Shown piece by piece: positions 11,108-17,740 of a stretch of 17,740 nucleotides of DNA. This DNA comes from Desulfobacterales bacterium. Lineage in GTDB: Bacteria > Desulfobacterota > Desulfobacteria > Desulfobacterales > UBA2174_A. The notes beneath the pieces were generated by a model, which worked only from the letters and a program-made list of their open reading frames with translations, was not told where the DNA came from and did not search any database. The DNA lies in the NCBI GenBank assembly GCA_025454075.1, contig JALOPD010000053.1:1-17740 (forward strand), written 5' to 3'. A program made the position numbers and the translations under genes. Positions within the stretch are counted from its first letter, which is position 1; every line of letters starts with the position of its first letter.

Positions 11108-12868
11108 ATGCCATCGATCACCAGTTGGATGCGGCTGGAACCGCGCAGCCGCGACGCCGAGATGACCACGAGTTTGCAGGCCAGAATCTATGATCCGCTC
11201 TGGCTGCTGGCCCGGCAATGGCAGTTGGGCGAGTTCCAGGGCGAGGACAACGGCTCGCCGGTGATGGCGCGCTGGCGCGCGGAAGCCGGGCGGCTGACCC
11301 GTTTTTATTCGGGCGCCATCGCGCCCGACACCCGGGTCGATGCCCCAAGATATGACGGCCGCCGCGTGCCCCTTGAAACACTGGTCGAGTGCGAAGCCGT
11401 TCGACCGGCAGGGGAGGGGACTGCAGCGCCGGAAAAGCTCAGGCTGGCGGCAGATGCCGGCCAGCACTTCCTGCGGCTGTTGGAACAGCAGCCGCTTTCG
11501 CAAAGCTACCGCGACCTGTTCAAGAGCGAGTTTCCGTTTCCTCCCCTGACTGCGGAACAGCGCGCAGCGCTCGACCCCGGCAGCCTGAGTTTTCTTGAAG
11601 TTGTCGGGCCGCGCGTTCCCGATGGCCGCCGGCTCTATGCGGCGCTGCGTCCGCAGTCCGGCGGTCGAGTCAAACTGCCTGCCGATCTGCCGGTCGCCCC
11701 AGCCGACGTCGCCGAAGTCGAAAAGGCGGCGCAGGGCTGGATCGAGTGGTACGCTGCTTTCTTCAGCGAACCCGCTGGGGGTGATTCCTCCTGGTCGGCG
11801 GAGCGCATGGAGTATGCCTTTTCGGTGGGAACCCGGCTCAGCGATCGCGAGCACGTGTTGACGGCTGAGGAGTATGTTGAAGGGCACCTGGACTGGTACG
11901 CCTTCGACGCGAATGCCGCGGTGGCGCTCGGCGGGGCGGCCGACAATGCCCTCAGCGAAATCACCAGGACAGCCATTCCGGCGCCGGTCAGCTTCCGGGG
12001 GATGCCGGCGGCGCGGTTTTGGGAGTTTGAAGACGCGCAGGTGGACTTCGGCGCGGTGGACGCCGGGCCGACCGACCTGGCGCGCATGCTGCTGGTCGAA
12101 TTCGCGCTGACCTACGGCAACGACTGGTTCGTCATCCCCATCGAGTTGGACGTCGGATCGCTCTATCGGTCGCGCTCTCTGGTCGTCACCGACACGTTCG
12201 GTGTCCGCACGCTGATCAAACCCGCCAGCGAGCTGGGCGCACCCCATGCCAGGTGGCGGATGTTCCAGCATTCCTATCTGCGCGGGAGTGGAATCAAGAC
12301 ACCGGCGCCGAACCTGCTTTTCCTGCCTCCGTCGCTGATTAAAGGTTTGGAGAGCCGTCCCATCGAAGAGGTCCTGTTTCTGCGCGACGAGATGGCGAAC
12401 CTGGCCTGGGCGGTGGAACGGCTGGTTGAGAGCGCGGCCGAACAACCCCTCAACCGGTATGAAGCCTATCTTGAACAGAAACGGCGGCGCGCACAGGAAT
12501 CCACCCCGCCGCCGAGGACGACGGATGCAACGCTGCGTTACCGGCTGACGACCGAAGTTCCCGACCACTGGGTGCCTTTAATGCCGGTGCGGACGGAGAA
12601 GGGGCTGCGTCTCCGGCGCGGCGCGGTGCTCAAGACGGACGGCGCGCGGCAGCCTGTGCATGCCTTGGGACGCATCTTGGAATCCGGCCAGGAGCTTGCG
12701 CTGTACGAAGAGGAAGTGCCGCGTGAAGGAGTTCGAGTTGCCCGCAACTACGAAGTCACCCGCTGGATCGATGGCTCAACGCACTTATGGATCGGGCGGC
12801 GCAAGCGGATCGGCCGCGGCGAGGGATCGAGCGGCCTGCGTTTCGACTCAGTCGGGAACGGCGCCTGA
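11108..12868 (+). CDS. Conserved hypothetical protein, 586 residues (gene 4 of operon)
   Basis: The ATG at 11108 is preceded by GAGGGAG (11099-11105), which overlaps the stop of gene 3 and leaves a short spacing; the next ATG at 11129 has no ribosome site. The N-terminus is striking: SWMRLEPRSRDAEMTTSLQA, then an aromatic block around residues 29-46 (DPLWLLARQWQLGEFQGED). That block looks like the conserved core of a family I have seen only as hypothetical. Further landmarks are HFLRLLEQQPLSQSYRDLF near 120, EEYVEGHLDWYAFDA near 257-270, GNDWFVIPIEL near 337-348, and a helical region near 410-470 (FLRDEMANLAWAVERLVESA). The C-terminus is basic (WIGRRKRIGRGEG). There is no signal peptide or membrane helix. 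It closes the operon, since the next gene is convergent. It is probably soluble and a partner of genes 1-3; the biochemical role is unknown. Confidence 0.88.
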   Translation: MPSITSWMRLEPRSRDAEMTTSLQARIYDPLWLLARQWQLGEFQGEDNGSPVMARWRAEAGRLTRFYSGAIAPDTRVDAPRYDGRRVPLETLVECEAVRPAGEGTAAPEKLRLAADAGQHFLRLLEQQPLSQSYRDLFKSEFPFPPLTAEQRAALDPGSLSFLEVVGPRVPDGRRLYAALRPQSGGRVKLPADLPVAPADVAEVEKAAQGWIEWYAAFFSEPAGGDSSWSAERMEYAFSVGTRLSDREHVLTAEEYVEGHLDWYAFDANAAVALGGAADNALSEITRTAIPAPVSFRGMPAARFWEFEDAQVDFGAVDAGPTDLARMLLVEFALTYGNDWFVIPIELDVGSLYRSRSLVVTDTFGVRTLIKPASELGAPHARWRMFQHSYLRGSGIKTPAPNLLFLPPSLIKGLESRPIEEVLFLRDEMANLAWAVERLVESAAEQPLNRYEAYLEQKRRRAQESTPPPRTTDATLRYRLTTEVPDHWVPLMPVRTEKGLRLRRGAVLKTDGARQPVHALGRILESGQELALYEEEVPREGVRVARNYEVTRWIDGSTHLWIGRRKRIGRGEGSSGLRFDSVGNGA

Positions 12869-13089
12869 GCGTGGCCGGCGCAGCGGATGCTTCCGATTCG
12901 CCGGCTTCGGTAGAGACTGGGACTTCCAATGATCCTTCGACATGGATGCTGGCTGGCGGAGGCGGAAGGCGGCGCCGCGAAAACACGGCGGCTCGCAGCG
13001 CTCCTGACGTCGAGATTGCTGCTGGCCGGGCGCACCCACTTCTCGACGCCGCACCGGCGCTCGAAGCGCGATTCGAGCGCCGCCCGGCG
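12869..13089. other. Convergent intergenic spacer
   Basis: These 221 bases lie between the stop of operon gene 4 and the stop of the histidine kinase. Short open frames cross it on both strands (one starts with ATG at 12929 and runs antisense into the kinase), but none has a ribosome site or a recognisable product. The only clear structure is the inverted repeat at 13055-13082. Confidence 0.6.
13055..13082. terminator. Perfect 11-bp inverted repeat, possible bidirectional terminator
   Basis: CGGCGCTCGAA (13055-13065) and TTCGAGCGCCG (13072-13082) pair perfectly around a 6-nt loop, GCGCGA. The hairpin sits 8 nt past the kinase stop codon and about 190 nt past the end of the four-gene operon, between convergent genes. 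It would be stable and works equally on either strand. No T-run follows on either strand, so a classic intrinsic terminator is not shown; it could instead block exonucleases or assist factor-dependent termination. Confidence 0.45.
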
Positions 13090-15834
13090 TCATTGCCGGC
13101 AAACGAGTTCCTGCGCGCGCGACAGTTCGTTGCGCATGGCCAGGCCGATCGCCTCAAGCGAATACGGTTTGCGGACATATTCTCCGGCTCCCAGATGCTG
13201 GGCTTCCTTGACCCTTCCCGTTTCTGAAAACCCGCTGGTGATGATGGCCTTCTGCCCCGGGTTGAGCCGGCGGATCTGGCGGTACGTGTCCAGGCCGTCA
13301 AGTCCGGGCGCCATGATCATGTCCAGGACGATCAGATCCCTGGGCGTGGCCTGGATGTATTCAATGGCTTCCTCGCCGCTGCCGACCGAATCCACCTGGT
13401 AGCCCAGCTGCGCCAGCATTTTTGAGGCGATCTCGCGCTGCTCCCTGACATCGTCGACCACCAGAACGGTCTGCCCGCTGCCCCGGTAATCGTCCAGGGA
13501 CAGGGACGCCGTCGCGCTCGGCTTGATTCTGCGGGTCGCCGGGAAATAGAGTCTGAACGCGGTGCCCTTCTGCAGGGTGCTGTCGACGGCGATATAGCCC
13601 TTGTGGTCCTTGACGGCTCCCCATACGACCGCCATGCCCAAACCGGTCCCGCTCCGGCCCATCACTTTCTTGGTGAAAAAAGGTTCGAATATCTTCGGCA
13701 GCTCCTCCGGAGCGATGCCGACGCCGCTGTCTGAAACCGTGAGCACGCAATAGTCGCCTTTTTCGATCCGCTCACACCCGATGATCGGGTGGTCGATGTA
13801 CTGGTTCCGGGTTTCGACCACGATCCTGCCGCCGCCGGGCATGGCTTCGGCGGCATTGGACACCAGATTCATGATCGTTTTGGAAAGGTGGTGGGGCGAG
13901 CCCAGAATGTTCGGAAGCGAGGCCTCCAGCCGGCTCTCGATTTCGACCAGCGGGTGGAAATGAAGCAGCCGGTCGTGCTCCGGGCTGAGGAGATACTCAC
14001 CGATCACGTCATTCAAATTGACGATCTCGGATACCGCTACGCCGCGCCGGGCGAGGGTCAGCAGGTCCTGTACGATCGCGGCCGCCTTCTTGCCCGAATC
14101 CTGAATGGTTCGGATGGATCCGGCGATCGGGCTGTCCGGCGGCAGATCCAGCAGCAGAAGTTCCGGGTAGCTGACGATTCCGGACAGGATATTGTTCAGA
14201 TCATGGGCCACTCCGCCGGCCAGCGTGCCGATCGCCTTCATCTTTTCGGCCTGCATGAGCTGGTTTTCGAGTTTCTCGCGCTCTTTTTCAGCCAGCTTGC
14301 GTTTGGTGACATCCCGGGCGATGCCGCGGAAGCCGACCGGTTGGCCGCTGTCATCCCTGATCAGGGCCGCAGACAGCTCCAGCGTCCGGACGTCGCCGTC
14401 TTTTTTTATGATTTCATAGTCCATGATGCGTTTCGGCTTGCCGGACAGGAAGACCGAATTGAACATCTTGAACAGCTTCCGCGATGTTTCGTCCGAGGTG
14501 TAGTCGCGGTTGTTCAGCCCGATCAGTTCTTCCCTGGTATAGCCCAGGATTTCGCAAACGGCACGGTTGACGAAAGTGAAGCTGCCGGCCCGGTCGACCT
14601 CGTAATACCCCTCGTCGATGCTCTCGAGGATGTTCCGGTACCTGTTTTCGCTTTCCCTCAAGGCGTCTTCGTATTGCCTGCGTTTGGCGATATCCCGCGC
14701 GACACCGATGATGCCGGCCACCTTCCCCTGATCGTTCAGGAAAAAGCTGTTTTGGATCTCGGTCCAAATGCCCACCCCGTCCTTGCGGATCATCCGGATT
14801 TCCATGTTCTGCAGGTCGAACGGCTGGTCCGAGTTCTCCTTCAGCCGTGCGGCCAGCCGGGCGGTTTTGTGGACGAGCAAATCCTGGGACTCGGGAACCA
14901 GAAAATCGAAGGCCTGCCTGTCGAGCAGTTCCTCGGGTTTGTATCCAAGCAGTTTTTCGACCGACGGGCTGAGATACGTGAACCGAAAATCGAAGTCCAC
15001 CGTCCAGATGACATCGCTGACGTTTTCGGCGAGCAGCTTGTAGCGCAATTCGCTTTCACGCAGGGCGGCCTCGGAGGCCTTGCGTTCTTCGACTTCATTT
15101 TTCAGGTTCACCTTGGCCCGTATCAGCTGCCCCCGTTCTTGAGTCAGTTTTTGGGTCACCCGTTCCTTCTGCCGGCTCGTGTTTTCGAGGCCTTCCACCA
15201 GCGTCGCTACCGACAAGGCCGTGACCGCATTCAGAAAAATGAAATTGGCCCCCGCGGCGAAGCTCCTTTCCAGGGATTGGAACAACCCGCCGGCGGGGTC
15301 GAGATTGCCTGTCGAAACCAGCCATCCCATCCCCAACAGGGCGACCGCGTTCAGCGCCAGGGCGCTCAGCGCCACGCGCAGGCCCAGCAACACGCCGGCC
15401 AGCACCGCGGCCGAGAACAGCCAGGCGGGGCCGCCGCTCACGATGCCGATTCTCAGGATGATAAACAAACCGACCAGATAGATCAGCGCCAAGAACCCGA
15501 GCGCGCGGTATTGAAATTTCACATTCTGGAGCCGCAGGAAAATCAGCAGGATCAGATAGGCGCAGGAATCGACGAAGGCCAAGTCCCAAAAATCTTCCCG
15601 GATGGCGATGCGCAGGGCGGGAATATAGGCCAGCAGGGACAACCCGAGCCCTGAAATCAGAATCGACCTCAGTATGCGCTCGCGCCAGAAGGGCAGATCC
15701 TTGCCCCCCGAGCGGCGGGGGGTCTCGGCTGCGGCCATGATCCTATGAAGGATCCCGGGCGCAGCCGCGTCCAGAGATGCGGGCTCGGCCATGTTTTGCA
15801 GCTGTCGAAAAAAGGAGGTTGAAAACGATGACAT
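13090..15834 (-). CDS. Membrane-bound PAS hybrid histidine kinase with C-terminal receiver
   Basis: This 914-residue sensor kinase phosphorylates itself on His and passes phosphate to its own receiver. From the N-terminus: about six hydrophobic segments (residues 55-212) in the inner membrane, a linker helix (215-262), PAS 1 (about 263-385), PAS 2 (about 397-512), a HisKA helix with the H-box GGVAHDLNN (His544), then HATPase with N-box NLVSNAAEAM (Asn656, Asn660), G1 DSGVGI (702-707), the F-box FEPFFTKK and G2 GTGLGM (729-734). The receiver (789-905) has Asp794/Asp795, phospho-acceptor Asp838, Thr866 and Lys889. All key residues are present. No HPt or DNA-binding domain exists, so an external partner is expected. 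The start is uncertain: ATGs at 15834, 15792 and 15738 are all in frame before the first membrane segment and none has a good ribosome site. It is transcribed alone; the ligand is unknown. The type is common in Desulfobacterota, from memory. Confidence 0.93.
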   Translation of the reverse strand: MSSFSTSFFRQLQNMAEPASLDAAAPGILHRIMAAAETPRRSGGKDLPFWRERILRSILISGLGLSLLAYIPALRIAIREDFWDLAFVDSCAYLILLIFLRLQNVKFQYRALGFLALIYLVGLFIILRIGIVSGGPAWLFSAAVLAGVLLGLRVALSALALNAVALLGMGWLVSTGNLDPAGGLFQSLERSFAAGANFIFLNAVTALSVATLVEGLENTSRQKERVTQKLTQERGQLIRAKVNLKNEVEERKASEAALRESELRYKLLAENVSDVIWTVDFDFRFTYLSPSVEKLLGYKPEELLDRQAFDFLVPESQDLLVHKTARLAARLKENSDQPFDLQNMEIRMIRKDGVGIWTEIQNSFFLNDQGKVAGIIGVARDIAKRRQYEDALRESENRYRNILESIDEGYYEVDRAGSFTFVNRAVCEILGYTREELIGLNNRDYTSDETSRKLFKMFNSVFLSGKPKRIMDYEIIKKDGDVRTLELSAALIRDDSGQPVGFRGIARDVTKRKLAEKEREKLENQLMQAEKMKAIGTLAGGVAHDLNNILSGIVSYPELLLLDLPPDSPIAGSIRTIQDSGKKAAAIVQDLLTLARRGVAVSEIVNLNDVIGEYLLSPEHDRLLHFHPLVEIESRLEASLPNILGSPHHLSKTIMNLVSNAAEAMPGGGRIVVETRNQYIDHPIIGCERIEKGDYCVLTVSDSGVGIAPEELPKIFEPFFTKKVMGRSGTGLGMAVVWGAVKDHKGYIAVDSTLQKGTAFRLYFPATRRIKPSATASLSLDDYRGSGQTVLVVDDVREQREIASKMLAQLGYQVDSVGSGEEAIEYIQATPRDLIVLDMIMAPGLDGLDTYRQIRRLNPGQKAIITSGFSETGRVKEAQHLGAGEYVRKPYSLEAIGLAMRNELSRAQELVCRQ
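15811..15818 (+). promoter_or_regulatory. Strong Shine-Dalgarno on + strand
   Basis: AAAGGAGG, followed by TTGAAAACG, precedes the ATG at 15828 with about 9 nt spacing. This is the best ribosome site in the window and points away from the kinase, inside the kinase N-terminal coding region if the kinase starts at 15834. Confidence 0.5.
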
Positions 15835-15884
15835 TAATCAGACGTCTGATCGTATTTATCGGGATTGGCGAGGCCGGCCTTTAG
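15828..15884 (+). CDS. Candidate 18-residue peptide or leader ORF
   Basis: An ATG at 15828 follows a near-ideal AAAGGAGG (15811-15818). It opens an 18-codon frame, MTLIRRLIVFIGIGEAGL, ending at TAG 15882-15884. The peptide has two arginines and then a hydrophobic run, so it could be a tiny membrane peptide or a translated leader for the small membrane protein that starts 190 nt downstream. It contains the 14-bp palindrome and overlaps the kinase 5' end on the other strand if the kinase starts at 15834. There is no run of one amino acid as in attenuator leaders. It could also be the remains of a longer gene, or chance; only the ribosome site supports it. Confidence 0.3.
   Translation: MTLIRRLIVFIGIGEAGL
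15837..15850. promoter_or_regulatory. 14-bp perfect palindrome, candidate operator
   Basis: ATCAGACGTCTGAT reads identically on both strands. It lies 2 nt upstream of the furthest kinase start and within the 18-codon + strand ORF. On the - strand, GATAAA (complement of 15855-15860) could be a weak -10 hexamer just upstream, which would put the palindrome over the transcription start, a typical repressor position. No -35 match supports this. The binding protein is unknown, and no second copy was noticed in the window. Confidence 0.4.
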
Positions 15885-16074
15885 CGCTTTTAATGGATCG
15901 GAGTTCTTCGGATCAGGCACCGGTCGAAATCCGGGAGCGCCGAAGGGCCACCGGCGGTCGCGGCAGCCCGTTTTCGGCGCAGGTGCGCCGACCCCTTGCT
16001 GTGGCCAGATTCAATGCCTATCGTGCGGCTCAATCGATTCATGACCATGGGGTGGGATTCGAAAGGCTGATCGC
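15885..16074. other. Upstream region of the small membrane protein gene
   Basis: No gene is supported in these 190 bases. A weak promoter-like pair, TTGCTG (15996-16001) and TATCGT (16019-16024) with a 17-nt spacer, lies about 50 nt before the ATG at 16075. It matches consensus at only 3 and 4 of 6 positions. No clear promoter for the kinase was found on the opposite strand. Confidence 0.2.
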
Positions 16075-16419
16075 ATGTCCGAGCCCGCAGTTCTGACTCT
16101 CATAAGCGTCGTGATCACGGTGGCCAGCGTCCTGGTCGCGGAAAAGGTGAGCGCCCGTCGCCTTGAGGAGACCGTCTGCCAGATTGTGCAGGAACTCGAG
16201 AAAGAGGAAGCCTTCGATCCGTTCACGGCGGTTGAACTGCCTGCGGCGAGGATCGGGTTCCAACTCATGTTCGGCAGGAGCTCTCGGCCGCAGGCCCTGG
16301 AGATGCTGACGAGGCGGTATGTCGTCCGTCGGACGGGGGCCGGAAAGCTCTATCTTAAACTGCGCCTGAACGATGACCGCGTGCGCCGGATGGCAGGCGC
16401 GTGTGCGCCAGCCCGGTGA
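16075..16419 (+). CDS. Small membrane-anchored hypothetical protein, 114 residues
   Basis: The ATG at 16075 follows GAAAGG (16061-16066) at 8 nt spacing, a good ribosome site. Residues 5-22 (AVLTLISVVITVASVLVA) form one hydrophobic segment, an N-terminal anchor rather than a cleaved signal, as no cleavage motif follows. A charged helix comes next (23-46, LEETVCQIVQELEKEEAF), then a more ordered C-terminal part with ALEMLTRRYVVRRTGAGKLYLKLRL (split here at residues 83-107), which resembles a short helix-strand fold, perhaps a degenerate winged helix. I do not recognise the family. It lies between a divergent kinase and a convergent purF-like gene, so it is probably transcribed alone. A chance frame is possible, but the ribosome site and the anchor-plus-helix layout favour a real gene. 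Confidence 0.6.
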   Translation: MSEPAVLTLISVVITVASVLVAEKVSARRLEETVCQIVQELEKEEAFDPFTAVELPAARIGFQLMFGRSSRPQALEMLTRRYVVRRTGAGKLYLKLRLNDDRVRRMAGACAPAR

Positions 16420-16524
16420 CCGGGAGGCGCAGCCCTGGACAGCTTCGGCCTTTAGCGGGGTCGGCGGCGGCGCGCCGCGGGCCATCTGACCTGTTTAATC
16501 CCGCACAAGTTTCTTCCCGCAGCG
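16420..16524. other. Convergent spacer before purF-like gene
   Basis: These 105 GC-rich bases separate the stop of the small membrane protein from the stop of the purF-like gene. A loopless 12-bp palindrome, GCGGCGCGCCGC (16467-16478), is present, but it has no loop and no T-run and is not convincing as a terminator. Confidence 0.3.
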
Positions 16525-17740
16525 TCATCCGAAAAAACTCGAAGCGTCCCAGCAGTGCGTACACACCTGTTCCCGGGGCAGGCCGATGGCGGCCACCAGG
16601 TCCTCCAGGCGCTGGTATTTCAGGGTGGTGAGGCGCAGGCGGCTCCGGATGCCGTCGATCATGGCCAGGTTCTGGTCGCTGCCGGCGCGGGCGTAGGCAG
16701 ACAGGTCCGTCGGCTCGCCGCCTTCCAGGTCGTGGATGGCCCGGCGGCCGGCCAGATCCAGCGTCGAGCGCGAGGCGGAGAAGTTGATGAACTCGCAGGG
16801 GTAGATCAGCACCGGACAGGCCGGCCGCATGTGGACTTCGCGGGCGCCGTAGTCGTAGAGGACCTGGATGGTGTCCTGGAGCTGGGTGCCGCGGACGATG
16901 GAGTCCTCGCAGAAGAGCAGCCGCTTGCCGGCGATCAGTTTGCGGATCGGGATCAGCTTCATGCGCGCGACCAGGTCGCGCATGCGCTGGTTCTGGGGCA
17001 TGAAGCTGCGCGGCCAGGTGGGGGTGTATTTCACGAACGGCCGCCGATACGGTACGGCGCGCGCGGTGGCGTAGCCGATGGCGTGCCCGATCCCCGAATC
17101 CGGAATGCCGGCGACGCAGTCGATGGGCGTGTCGTCATGCAGCGCCAGGGCGGCGCCGCAGCGGTTGCGGGCGTCTTCGACGTTGATGCCCTCGTACTCG
17201 GAGGCCGGGTAGCCGTAGTACACCCAGAGAAAGGCGCAGACGGACATGAAGACGATTTCCCCGGGCCCGAGGAAGCGCTCGGTCTCGAAGCCCAGGTTGG
17301 GGAAGGCGCAGCTCTCCGAGCTCACGGCCAGAGCGCCGTCGCGGCGGCCGACGGCGAGCGGCGTGCGGCCCAGAGGGTCGCGCGCCGCGTAGATCCCGCG
17401 CTCGGTCAGGACCAGCAGCGTGCAGGAGCCTTCGACGGCCGCCTGCGCCTTGCGGATGCCGTCCTCGAAATTCTCCTCCTCGCAGATCAGGGCCGCCATG
17501 ACCTCGGTGGGGTTGATGGATCCGCCGCCGGTGTCCGAGAAATAGCGCCGCCGGTCGAAGGCGCGGCGCACCAGGGCGTCGATGTTGTTGATCTTGCCCA
17601 CGGTGACGATGCCGAAGGTGCCGAGGTGCGAGCCCATGAAGAGCGGCTGCGGGTCGGTGTCGCTGATCACGCCGATGCCGGTGCCGCCGTGAAACCCCGG
17701 CAGCTCGGCCTCGAACTTGGTGCGGAAGTAGCTGTTCTCG
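16525..17740 (-). CDS. purF: PurF-like amidophosphoribosyltransferase, N-terminus outside window
   Basis: PurF makes 5-phosphoribosylamine from PRPP and glutamine, the first step of purine synthesis in the cytosol. The frame stays open to the right edge (ENSYFRTKFEAELPGFHGG precedes the first in-window GTG at 17670), so roughly 60 or more residues, including the expected catalytic Cys1, are missing. Numbering from that GTG, the glutaminase part shows GKINNIDAL (25-33), INPTEVMAALI (52-62) and AARDPLGRTPL (95-105). The phosphoribosyltransferase part shows GIPDSGIGHA (188-197), RSFMPQNQRM (221-230) and the PRPP loop LLFCEDSIVRGT (251-262). Cys145, Cys292 (YPCEF), Cys370 and Cys373 (CTHC) match the four Fe-S ligands of Bacillus-type PurF in position. 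The sequence is divergent: CEDSIVRGT replaces the usual VDDSIVRGT, and the last 80 residues are unusual. It may be a paralogue rather than the main PurF. I recall close relatives in Desulfobacterota. Confidence 0.85.
   Translation of the reverse strand, partial: ENSYFRTKFEAELPGFHGGTGIGVISDTDPQPLFMGSHLGTFGIVTVGKINNIDALVRRAFDRRRYFSDTGGGSINPTEVMAALICEEENFEDGIRKAQAAVEGSCTLLVLTERGIYAARDPLGRTPLAVGRRDGALAVSSESCAFPNLGFETERFLGPGEIVFMSVCAFLWVYYGYPASEYEGINVEDARNRCGAALALHDDTPIDCVAGIPDSGIGHAIGYATARAVPYRRPFVKYTPTWPRSFMPQNQRMRDLVARMKLIPIRKLIAGKRLLFCEDSIVRGTQLQDTIQVLYDYGAREVHMRPACPVLIYPCEFINFSASRSTLDLAGRRAIHDLEGGEPTDLSAYARAGSDQNLAMIDGIRSRLRLTTLKYQRLEDLVAAIGLPREQVCTHCWDASSFFG

Noticed and set aside
12929..13402. 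ATG-initiated frame after operon gene 4, a possible fifth gene
   Set aside because: It has no ribosome site and no recognisable product, and most of it is antisense to the kinase receiver domain. A decayed fifth gene cannot be excluded but has no positive support.
13789..15654. 621-codon open frame antisense to the histidine kinase
   Set aside because: It lies entirely opposite a kinase with all catalytic motifs intact. Its translation is low-complexity and rich in Gln, Asp and His, as expected for the complement of GC-rich codons.
1..17740. CRISPR arrays, tRNA or rRNA genes, insertion sequences
   Set aside because: No regularly spaced repeats, transposase motifs, terminal inverted repeats or recognisable RNA gene sequences were seen on either strand.

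Overview
This window is GC-rich and comes from a bacterium. The PurF-type protein at the right edge and the membrane PAS hybrid histidine kinase look most like proteins of Desulfobacterota (former Deltaproteobacteria). That assignment rests on recalled sequence resemblance and is tentative.

Region 1 (1-12868, + strand) is a tight unidirectional run of four very large genes. Gaps between them are 13, 24 and 8 nt, so it reads as one operon. The encoded proteins are at least 1145 (5' end outside the window), 957, 1582 and 586 residues. The first matches my recollection of the DUF6603 family in its beta-rich core. The other three resemble conserved hypothetical proteins seen in actinobacteria and other bacteria, but I know no function for them. 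None shows a signal peptide, a clear membrane segment or a recognisable catalytic motif. Their sizes and tight linkage suggest subunits of one large assembly. This is the most interesting part of the window.

Region 2 (12869-13089) is a short convergent spacer. It carries a perfect 11-bp inverted repeat just past the end of the kinase gene, likely a two-way terminator-like hairpin without a T-run.

Region 3 (13090-15834, - strand) encodes a 914-residue hybrid sensor kinase: about six membrane segments, a linker helix, two PAS domains, HisKA with HATPase, and a C-terminal receiver.

Region 4 (15835-16524) holds the divergent upstream region of the kinase, with a 14-bp perfect palindrome and a perfect + strand Shine-Dalgarno ahead of an 18-codon ORF. 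It is followed by a 114-residue small membrane-anchored protein of unknown function.

Region 5 (16525-17740, - strand) is the C-terminal part of a divergent amidophosphoribosyltransferase (PurF-like), whose N-terminus lies outside the window. It has the PRPP-binding loop and four cysteines positioned like the Fe-S ligands of Bacillus-type PurF.

The kinase, small protein and purF have no evident functional link to the four-gene operon.
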